From the NCBI GenBank assembly GCA_937951395.1, contig CALFBV010000123.1, positions 1 through 6,253 of the forward strand: DNA of 6,253 bases, in the 5' to 3' direction. The notes below the pieces were generated by a model, which had not been told where the DNA came from, made no database searches, and worked only from the letters and a program-made list of their open reading frames with translations. The stretch is from an uncultured Rubritalea sp. Lineage in GTDB: Bacteria; Verrucomicrobiota; Verrucomicrobiia; Verrucomicrobiales; Akkermansiaceae. Of this stretch, positions 1-5,928 are shown piece by piece (positions within the stretch are counted from its first letter, which is position 1; each line of letters starts with the position of its first letter). A program made the position numbers and the translations under genes.

Positions 1-1
1 T

Positions 2-1345
2 TTAGTTAAATTTAATTCTAGGATCAATTAATGCGACAATCACATCTGATAAAATATTGCCCAGTAGCATCAAAAAAGCTGAAAATGTAAGCGTCCCCAT
101 AATCAGCGGCATATCCTTCGACAACACAGCACTGAACTGCATAAGCCCAAAGCCATTAATATCAAATACCTTTTCTATCAGCATAGAGCCTGCGATGAAT
201 ACCGAAATCAACCCTCCCAAACCAGTGGCAATCGGAATCATCGAATTTCTAAACGCATGTCCGAAGACCGCCTTCTTAAAAGGCACTCCCTTCGCCATCG
301 CAGTCCGCACATAATCCGCGGCTAAATTATCCATCAGATTGTTTTTCATCATCATCGTCGTCACAGCAAAGCCACCTATAACATAACACGTAAGAGGAAG
401 CACAGTGTGCATAAATATATCCTTAATAGCAGCCCAGCTCGTGATTCTCTCAAAGAAGCTCATTGCCTCATATTGCGGGCTCATCATACCAAACAATGGA
501 AAAATCTGCTTGTCGACACCTAGGTAAGACAGCAAAATAGCTCCTAAGGCGAATCCCGGTATCGCATAGCCTAAGAAAATAAGTATCGATGATATATTAT
601 CCACATACGTTCTGTGCTTAATTGCTTTTAGAATACCCAGTGGAATACAAACCCCATAAATAATCATCTGAGCAAGAATTCCAAAATACAACGAAATCGT
701 TATTTTCTCCCCTATCATTGATGTCACAGGATCTTGAAATTCCCTACTATTACGTAGATCTCCCTGGATCACTCCAGAAAAGGCCGTCTTATATACCACC
801 GTTCTGTGACCCTCACGTTTTGTCACCTTCTTACCCTTGCTGCGCTTTTCTTTACGAAGCTTCCTATCCTCAGGAGTTTCTATTTTCACCTTCCAGCCAT
901 TCTCGCTAATGTCCTTACCACTATCTTTATAGACCGCTTTTACTAAATCATCTCCATTTCTAATAATCTCAGCAATTCTATCTTCACCTTTCAGCACCAG
1001 ACGCACCCTTTCACTACCATCCTCTAGCTTTTCCATGCCACTAGAGGTGCTATATTCTGACTTAGAAATAAAGTCCTCCCGAGGCATCACTCCTAACCAC
1101 TGCCCGTAGGCATATAGCCAAAATTTATCAGTCCCATATTCCTCCTCCATCGCCTCAATATCCTCATCACTCAAGCCAGCTGAATTCCCCTCACTAGACT
1201 TTTTATCATCCGCGGCAGCACTCTGCATCAGTAATTGATCCATAGGACCGCCAGGCGCTATCCTCGTGATAAAAAAAACAATTAGTGTGATTCCGAGCAA
1301 AGTGATCGGCAATAGTAATAATCGTCGGATAAAGTAGGCTTTCAT
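2..1345 (-). CDS. yejB: YejB-like peptide ABC transporter permease with a large inserted extracytoplasmic loop
   Basis: Inner-membrane permease subunit of a peptide-type ABC importer; 447 residues, ATG start, TAA stop at the window edge. The N-terminus (YFIRRLLLL, first membrane helix about 10-29, then IAPGGP at 29-34) and the C-terminal half match the YejB branch of the DppB/OppB family. Seen features are IPLGILKA (234-241), GYAIPGF (259-265), VIGGFA (322-327), the EAA-type cytoplasmic loop DYVRTAMAKGV (344-354) that contacts the ATPase, GSMLIE (386-391), and a closing DPRIKF. About six membrane helices are visible (10-29, 217-240, 251-275, 312-332, 366-387, 412-440). E. coli YejB has about 364 residues; the excess lies between helices 1 and 2, where about 100 polar, Lys/Glu-rich residues (about 87-190) interrupt the usual WLG...GDL segment. 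No Shine-Dalgarno precedes the ATG. The gene is divergent from oppA. A yejE/yejF partner would be expected further left but is not visible. Family assignment is strong; the exact substrate is unknown. Confidence 0.9.
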   Translation of the reverse strand: MKAYFIRRLLLLPITLLGITLIVFFITRIAPGGPMDQLLMQSAAADDKKSSEGNSAGLSDEDIEAMEEEYGTDKFWLYAYGQWLGVMPREDFISKSEYSTSSGMEKLEDGSERVRLVLKGEDRIAEIIRNGDDLVKAVYKDSGKDISENGWKVKIETPEDRKLRKEKRSKGKKVTKREGHRTVVYKTAFSGVIQGDLRNSREFQDPVTSMIGEKITISLYFGILAQMIIYGVCIPLGILKAIKHRTYVDNISSILIFLGYAIPGFALGAILLSYLGVDKQIFPLFGMMSPQYEAMSFFERITSWAAIKDIFMHTVLPLTCYVIGGFAVTTMMMKNNLMDNLAADYVRTAMAKGVPFKKAVFGHAFRNSMIPIATGLGGLISVFIAGSMLIEKVFDINGFGLMQFSAVLSKDMPLIMGTLTFSAFLMLLGNILSDVIVALIDPRIKFN

Positions 1346-1353
1346 AAATCGTA

Positions 1354-1383
1354 AATATTGTCATCTGAATGAATCAGTGACAA
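1354..1383 (-). promoter_or_regulatory. Putative sigma70-type promoter of the yejB-like gene
   Basis: Read on the minus strand, TTGTCA (1383-1378, five of six matches to TTGACA) is followed after 18 bases by AATATT (1359-1354, four of six matches to TATAAT). Transcription from this box would begin only about 2-4 bases before the ATG at 1345, giving a nearly leaderless message. That fits the absence of a ribosome binding site. The assignment is by eye in an AT-rich region, so it is tentative. Confidence 0.35.
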
Positions 1384-1391
1384 GCATCACT
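1376..1391. promoter_or_regulatory. CRP/FNR-family-like operator palindrome
   Basis: The sequence AGTGA-CAAGCA-TCACT is a perfect inverted repeat with 5 bp arms and a 6 bp spacer. Its core GTGA-N6-TCAC is identical to the core of the E. coli CRP consensus (TGTGA-N6-TCACA). It lies in the divergent intergenic region and overlaps the proposed -35 box of the yejB-like gene, about 120 bp upstream of the preferred oppA start. A regulator bound here could repress the minus-strand gene and influence oppA. The motif is short and could occur by chance; whether the host has a CRP-like regulator with this specificity is unknown. Confidence 0.3.
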
Positions 1392-1510
1392 ATGCATTAG
1401 AGATTTCGTGGGCAGAGATCAAGCAAGTGTTTGCAAAAATGAGAAAAAAGATAAATTAACAGAAAAAAGGTGTGCAAGCTCTCCAAAAATACTGCAATTT
1501 CAGCACCAAC

Positions 1511-3421
1511 ATGAAGCATGCACTACAAGCTCTATATTTTCTCACAATCACACTCAGTCTCTGCCACTGCAAGTCTGAGTCATCGCTAGACAACTACACC
1601 AGAGAAAAAAAACTGATCTTAGGTAATAGCAATGAACCCTCAGGTCTCGATCCTCAGGTAGTCACCGGAGTCATTGAAAGTAATATCCTTCGTTCCATGT
1701 TTGAGGGGCTCTGTGTAGAAGACCCTCTTGACCCAAGTGTTCACAGACCGGGTGCAGCCTCTTCCTGGACCCCTAATGCAGATTTCACTGAATGGATATT
1801 TAACCTTCAGACTAACGGTAAGTGGTCAGACGGCAAGCCAGTCACAGCACACGACTTCGTATTTGCGTATCATCGTATTCTGAGCCCTAGTTTCGGAGCT
1901 AAATACGCTTCGATGCTCTACTACATGGAAGGCGCGGAAGACTACAATAAAAGACATAACGACAAATACTTAATCGAGAATAACTCAGAGTATGCAGGTC
2001 GCTGGGAAGAGCTCAAAACAATCAACTTCCGAGGTGATGAAGAAGTTGACATGTCTGTTTTTGAGAAAACAGAATTCGAAGACCTCAGCAAAGAAGATAA
2101 AATCAAATTCATCAAAGGGAGCGGTTTAAATAAAATTGGTGAATCTGAGCTGAAAGCTATTATTGAAGACTCCACTCTGTTTGCTTGGCCAGAAAACATT
2201 GATGCACCCACTCAGCAAGCCATCCTAAAAACCTATCTCTCACACGCAGGGAAAGACATGTGGGATATGGCTAAAGTAGGAGTTGCAGCAGTGGATGACT
2301 ACACGCTAAAAATCAACTTACGCTCACCGATCCCCTTCCTCCCTGATCTCACAAAACACTACACTTGGTTTGCTGTGCCTGAGCACACCGTCCTTCAATA
2401 TGGCACCATCTCGGAGCGACGCACTAAATGGACAGAGCCAGAGAACCTCGTCTCCAATGGTGCTTTCAAAATGAAGACTTGGAAATTCAATTATAAGATC
2501 GAAGTCCATCAAAACCCATATTACTGGGATATAGACAACGTAAAACTCAACGGCATCATTTTCCTCCCGATATCGAACCAATACACTGAAGCTCGAATGT
2601 TCTACAATGATCAGCTTCATGTTACTTATGCCCTTGCACCCGAGTTGATCGAGTATTCTAAAGAAAAGCATCCAAAAAGCACACGACAAGAAACCTACCT
2701 GGGCACTAACTTTCTACGTTTCAACCACAATCAAGAAGGGCTGGATGACCTCAATGTGCGCAAAGCAATCGCTTACGCGACAGACTCGGAATCTCTCATC
2801 AAATACGTTCTTAAAGGCGGCCAACAAGTAGCAACAGGCATTGTGCCTCCGATGGGAAATTATAAAGCTAAAGGTGAATTATCCTATGACCCTGTAAAAG
2901 CTAAAGCCTATCTTGCAAAAACAAAATACGCTGAGAACCCAGGCGCATTAAAAATCACTCTACTCACTACGGATAAAGAAGGTGCTAAGACCGTCGCTGA
3001 AGCACTTCAAGCAATGTGGCTAGAGCAGCTAGGAATCGATGTCAAAATCGAACAGCGCGAGTGGGGTAGCTACCAAACTCGTATGTCAGAACTAGACTAC
3101 GGCATCGCTACAGGAGGCTGGATTGGCGACTACCCTGACCCGACCACCTTCCTAGACATGTGGAAAAAAGGCGATGGTAATAACCGCACAGGCTGGAGTA
3201 GTGAGGCATACGAAGCCAAGCTGAGTGAAGCAGAAATAGCTAAAGACCCCACAACACGACTTCAACTCTTACAGGATGCTGAAGCTCTCTACATGTCAGA
3301 AATGCCCATTATACCCCTTTACTGGTATACTAGTAATTATTTAGTCCATCAATCCGTTAAGAATTGGCATCCTATGATTATGAAAAGCCAGCCATACAAA
3401 TTCATTGATTTAGAAAACTAA
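1511..3421 (+). CDS. oppA: OppA-like peptide-binding lipoprotein (SBP family 5) with an extra inserted segment
   Basis: Extracytoplasmic solute-binding protein that captures peptides for the OppBC channel. I prefer the ATG at 1511 (636 residues) because it begins a typical lipoprotein signal: MKH, hydrophobic residues to about 17, then Cys18 and Cys20 followed by KSESS. The lipobox is imperfect, with Leu before Cys18 and His before Cys20. An in-frame GTG at 1472 would add 13 polar residues ahead of the signal and has AAGG only one base away. Family 5 hallmarks are EPSGLDPQ (42-49), the WSDGKPVTAHDFVFAYHRIL block (105-124), GVAAVDDYTLKI (257-268), NVRKAIAYATD (415-425) and GWIGDYPDPTTFL (536-548). 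Asp540 aligns with the OppA aspartate that holds the peptide N-terminus. E. coli OppA has 543 residues; most of the excess is a charged segment at about 146-256. It is the first gene of oppABC, 30 bp before oppB. Peptide specificity cannot be read from sequence. Confidence 0.93.
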   Translation: MKHALQALYFLTITLSLCHCKSESSLDNYTREKKLILGNSNEPSGLDPQVVTGVIESNILRSMFEGLCVEDPLDPSVHRPGAASSWTPNADFTEWIFNLQTNGKWSDGKPVTAHDFVFAYHRILSPSFGAKYASMLYYMEGAEDYNKRHNDKYLIENNSEYAGRWEELKTINFRGDEEVDMSVFEKTEFEDLSKEDKIKFIKGSGLNKIGESELKAIIEDSTLFAWPENIDAPTQQAILKTYLSHAGKDMWDMAKVGVAAVDDYTLKINLRSPIPFLPDLTKHYTWFAVPEHTVLQYGTISERRTKWTEPENLVSNGAFKMKTWKFNYKIEVHQNPYYWDIDNVKLNGIIFLPISNQYTEARMFYNDQLHVTYALAPELIEYSKEKHPKSTRQETYLGTNFLRFNHNQEGLDDLNVRKAIAYATDSESLIKYVLKGGQQVATGIVPPMGNYKAKGELSYDPVKAKAYLAKTKYAENPGALKITLLTTDKEGAKTVAEALQAMWLEQLGIDVKIEQREWGSYQTRMSELDYGIATGGWIGDYPDPTTFLDMWKKGDGNNRTGWSSEAYEAKLSEAEIAKDPTTRLQLLQDAEALYMSEMPIIPLYWYTSNYLVHQSVKNWHPMIMKSQPYKFIDLEN

Positions 3422-3451
3422 TCTAATGCTTCACCATACCACCTCACCATC

Positions 3452-4363
3452 ATGCTAAAGACCATCATCGACCGACTCCTGCAAGGCATTATTGTTATCG
3501 TCTGTCTACTAACCCTGACATTTTTCCTCATTCGTATGATCCCTGGTGATCCTCTGACGGATGAAAAAGCAATGTCTCCTCAGGTAAGAAAAGAAAACAT
3601 GAGGATTTTCCATCTCGATAAGAGCCAGCCTGTTCAATACATGCATTACTGGAAAAACCTATTCAAAGGCGAAATGGGAAAATCAATTAAAAAGGAACAG
3701 CCGGTTTCTAAAATCATCGGTCAGTCCTTCCCCGTTTCTGTGGTTCTGGGTGTCAGCGGTATGTTGATCGCCATTGTCATAGGTATACCTGCAGGCATCA
3801 TTTCCGCCTTGAAACATAATTCTCTGATCGATAATGGCTCGATGTTCATAGCCATGTTAGGCATCAGTATACCCTCATTCGTAATTGGTCCCTTATTTGC
3901 TAAATTCATCGCTACTCAAGTCCCCTTCCTCAAGGTAGCAGGCTGGGGTGACCCCTTCGACTGGATACTCCCATCTATTACACTTGGCCTCGGCACAGCA
4001 GCTTATTTGGCACGTATTACACGCGCAGGAATGCTAGATATACTTTCACAGGATTTCATTCGTACAGCCCAGGCCAAAGGAGTGTCTCAGACTAGCATTA
4101 TAGTTAAACATGCACTCAAAGGCGGGTTAGTTCCCGCCATCGCATTCCTCGGACCAGCTTTTGCCATGCTCATCACCGGTTCCTTCGTAGTTGAAACAAT
4201 CTTCCAAATCCCCGGGATGGGTCAACACTTTGTGAATGCCACGATAGAACGAGACTACTTCCTACTCCAAGGAATGGTATTACTCTTCGGTATTCTCATC
4301 GTGCTAGTAAACCTAGCCGCTGATATTCTCCTCACTTACCTCAACCCTAGACTTCGTTCTTAA
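3452..4363 (+). CDS. oppB: Oligopeptide ABC transporter permease OppB
   Basis: Integral inner-membrane permease that pairs with OppC to form the peptide channel. At 303 residues it matches E. coli OppB (306) almost end to end. Landmarks are the first helix (about 9-29) ending in RMIPGDPLTDE (28-38), the FPVSVVLG entry to helix 2 (93-100), AGIISALK (114-121), IPSFV (140-144), ARITRAGMLDIL (187-198), the EAA-type ATPase-contact loop DFIRTAQAKGVSQTSII (201-217), the GPAFAMLITGSFVVETIFQIPGMGQ region (234-258), and a final NPRLR. About six helices are visible and there is no large insertion, unlike the yejB-like permease. The ATG at 3452 is used because it places the basic residue-containing MLKTIIDRLL segment as in OppB. 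No Shine-Dalgarno is present; the start is preceded by CACCATC. It sits 30 bp after oppA and 24 bp before oppC, so it is very probably cotranscribed with both. Confidence 0.95.
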   Translation: MLKTIIDRLLQGIIVIVCLLTLTFFLIRMIPGDPLTDEKAMSPQVRKENMRIFHLDKSQPVQYMHYWKNLFKGEMGKSIKKEQPVSKIIGQSFPVSVVLGVSGMLIAIVIGIPAGIISALKHNSLIDNGSMFIAMLGISIPSFVIGPLFAKFIATQVPFLKVAGWGDPFDWILPSITLGLGTAAYLARITRAGMLDILSQDFIRTAQAKGVSQTSIIVKHALKGGLVPAIAFLGPAFAMLITGSFVVETIFQIPGMGQHFVNATIERDYFLLQGMVLLFGILIVLVNLAADILLTYLNPRLRS

Positions 4364-4387
4364 CAGAAATTTTATTGCTCCATCATC

Positions 4388-5317
4388 ATGAAAATTGAAC
4401 AAGGAAATTCACTCTGGTCAGACGCTTGGCTTAGACTTAAAAAGAACCGAATGGCATTTATTAGCCTCTGGGTTCTAGTCTTCATTTTTGCAATCTGCTT
4501 CATCCTACCTGCCACCCCCCTCATCAACTCACCTCGTCATACAAACTTGGCTAATTCTTTCGCCGCGCCCTCTGCTGAACATTGGCTGGGCACAGACCAA
4601 CTCGGTAGAGATCTGCTCTCGCGAGTCCTGAATGGAGGCCAGGTTTCATTATTAGTAGGACTCATTGCCACACTTATCTCCATTATCATCGGAGTTAGTT
4701 ATGGCGCTATATCAGGCTACAAGGGGGGTAAGCTAGACACCATCATGATGCGTATTGTAGACATACTCTACGGACTCCCCTTCCTCATTCTAGTCATTCT
4801 TTTCTCTATCGTGATATCCTCTGCAGCAAAAGAGCATGAGCCTAAATTACTCAATTCTATGCCTGAAGGCATCGTAAATCTAATCGTAAACATCTTACCC
4901 CTCTGCCTCACCATCGGCTTTCTAGGCTGGTATACCATGGCTCGTGTCGTCAGGTCTCAGGTTCTCTCTACGAAAAAACTAGAATATGTCGAAGCTGCCG
5001 TATCTCTGGGTCTCTCGCACAAGAACATCCTTTTCAAGCAAATCCTACCAAATCAGCTGGGGCCAATCATCGTATACACCACCCTCACGATTCCAGGATT
5101 CATCCTTACAGAAGCCACACTTTCATTTCTAGGAGTAGGAGTCCAGCCACCAAACAGTTCATGGGGAATCATGCTTAACGAAGGAGCCAACTACATGGAA
5201 ACTAAACCATTACTGCTCATTTTCCCATCCATTGTATTCGCACTAACTTTACTAGCATTAAACTTCCTTGGTGATGGATTACGTGATGCATTAGATCCGA
5301 AAGCTTCTAAGGATTAG
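4388..5317 (+). CDS. oppC: Oligopeptide ABC transporter permease OppC
   Basis: Second channel-forming permease of the Opp importer; 309 residues against 302 in E. coli OppC. The cytoplasmic N-terminus SLWSDAWLRLKKNRMAF (8-24) leads into helix 1, followed by the family signature HWLGTDQLGRDLLSRVLNGG (65-84), SGYKGGKLDTIMMRIVDILYGLPF (109-132), and the EAA ATPase-contact loop YVEAAVSLGLSHKNI (200-214). SFLGVG(V)QPP..SWG (246-260) and the C-terminal GDGLRDALDPK (295-305) are nearly identical to OppC. A polar stretch of about 20 residues (SSAAKEHEPKLLNS..., about 144-166) enlarges the outer loop between two helices compared with OppC. The ATG at 4388 follows CATCATC and has no Shine-Dalgarno. It is the last gene of the oppABC unit: the next gene is ruvA on the opposite strand, so oppD and oppF must be encoded elsewhere. 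Confidence 0.95.
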   Translation: MKIEQGNSLWSDAWLRLKKNRMAFISLWVLVFIFAICFILPATPLINSPRHTNLANSFAAPSAEHWLGTDQLGRDLLSRVLNGGQVSLLVGLIATLISIIIGVSYGAISGYKGGKLDTIMMRIVDILYGLPFLILVILFSIVISSAAKEHEPKLLNSMPEGIVNLIVNILPLCLTIGFLGWYTMARVVRSQVLSTKKLEYVEAAVSLGLSHKNILFKQILPNQLGPIIVYTTLTIPGFILTEATLSFLGVGVQPPNSSWGIMLNEGANYMETKPLLLIFPSIVFALTLLALNFLGDGLRDALDPKASKD

Positions 5318-5331
5318 TTACTCCGACACAC

Positions 5332-5928
5332 TTAAGAGTTCAACACCCTAAGAGCGGTTCTTAACAACTCATCAGTGCCAGCATCCTTATCTGCATCCGC
5401 TGCGGCCTTGACCGCTTTTCTGGCTTCCACTTGTTTGTATCCAAGGCTGATCAAAGCCAGCTCAGTATCACTAACAGCACTGGAGACACCTTCCGCAGAT
5501 GCGTTCTTCCAAGACTCGGTTACACCGATCTTGTCTTTGAGCTCTAGGATGATTCTCTCTACACCTTTTTTACCTAACCCCTTGATTTTAGAAAGGGCTG
5601 CTACTTCGTTATTCACCACGCAGGCTTTGAAGTGATCCACTGGCATTCCGCTAAGCACCGCCATAGCGATGGATGGCCCGATGCCGCTGACGCGATCGAT
5701 CAAGAGTAAAAATAATTCCTTTTCTTCATCTGATGCAAAACCATAAATCGTATGCGCGGTCTCACGCACATGATAGTGGGTATGGATGTCTACTTTGTCG
5801 CCAGCTTGGGGATTCAGTTTATCATAGGTCGATAACGGAATACTCACCAGATAGCCCACGCCATTCACATCAATCACTAACCTGTTAGGTAGTGACTCTA
5901 AAATTTCTCCTCTTAATCTCGCTATCAT
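5332..5928 (-). CDS. ruvA: Holliday junction branch-migration protein RuvA
   Basis: RuvA tetramers bind four-way DNA junctions and load the RuvB helicase for branch migration in recombinational repair. At 198 residues it is the usual length (E. coli 203). Domain I (OB fold, about 1-64) starts MIARLRG and contains NGVGYLVSIP (22-31) and VRETAHTIYGF (54-64). Domain II carries two helix-hairpin-helix motifs, VSGIGPSIAMAVL (80-92) and IKGLGKKGVERIILELK (115-131). A flexible linker (about 136-152) precedes the RuvB-binding domain III with ELALISLGYKQVEARKAV (156-173) and ELLRTALRVL (187-196). The acidic pin, Glu-Asp in E. coli, reads Glu56-Thr57 here. The start overlaps the stop of the upstream small membrane protein gene (ATGA), so translation is probably coupled; no Shine-Dalgarno is seen. 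ruvB does not follow. The gene ends 14 bp from the convergent oppC. Confidence 0.96.
   Translation of the reverse strand: MIARLRGEILESLPNRLVIDVNGVGYLVSIPLSTYDKLNPQAGDKVDIHTHYHVRETAHTIYGFASDEEKELFLLLIDRVSGIGPSIAMAVLSGMPVDHFKACVVNNEVAALSKIKGLGKKGVERIILELKDKIGVTESWKNASAEGVSSAVSDTELALISLGYKQVEARKAVKAAADADKDAGTDELLRTALRVLNS

Noticed and set aside
57..314. Plus-strand open frame of 85 codons inside the yejB-like gene
   Set aside because: It lies antisense to a clearly conserved permease C-terminus and its product has no recognisable features; it is a by-product of the real gene's codon pattern.
718..909. Plus-strand open frame of 63 codons opposite the permease insertion
   Set aside because: No ribosome site or promoter, and the product is low-complexity; considered because it lies opposite the odd insertion, but nothing supports it.
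1431..1457. Possible plus-strand promoter for oppA (TTGCAA ... TAAATT)
   Set aside because: Each box matches only four of six consensus bases and the 15-base spacing is short; in such an AT-rich stretch this is not distinguishable from chance.
1942..2211. Minus-strand open frame of 89 codons opposite the OppA insertion
   Set aside because: Ser/Leu-rich product typical of antisense translation of Glu/Asp/Lys-rich sequence; no initiation signals.
2324..2689. Minus-strand open frame of 121 codons inside oppA
   Set aside because: The sense strand encodes well-conserved SBP family 5 sequence here; the antisense product resembles no family I know.
5320..5339. ACTC-N12-GAGT inverted repeat spanning the oppC-ruvA junction as a bidirectional terminator
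   Set aside because: Only a 4 bp stem with a 12-base loop and no T tract; too weak to terminate transcription.
5375..5635. Plus-strand open frame of 86 codons within ruvA
   Set aside because: Ala/Ser/Leu-rich antisense of the conserved RuvA domains II and III; not a gene.
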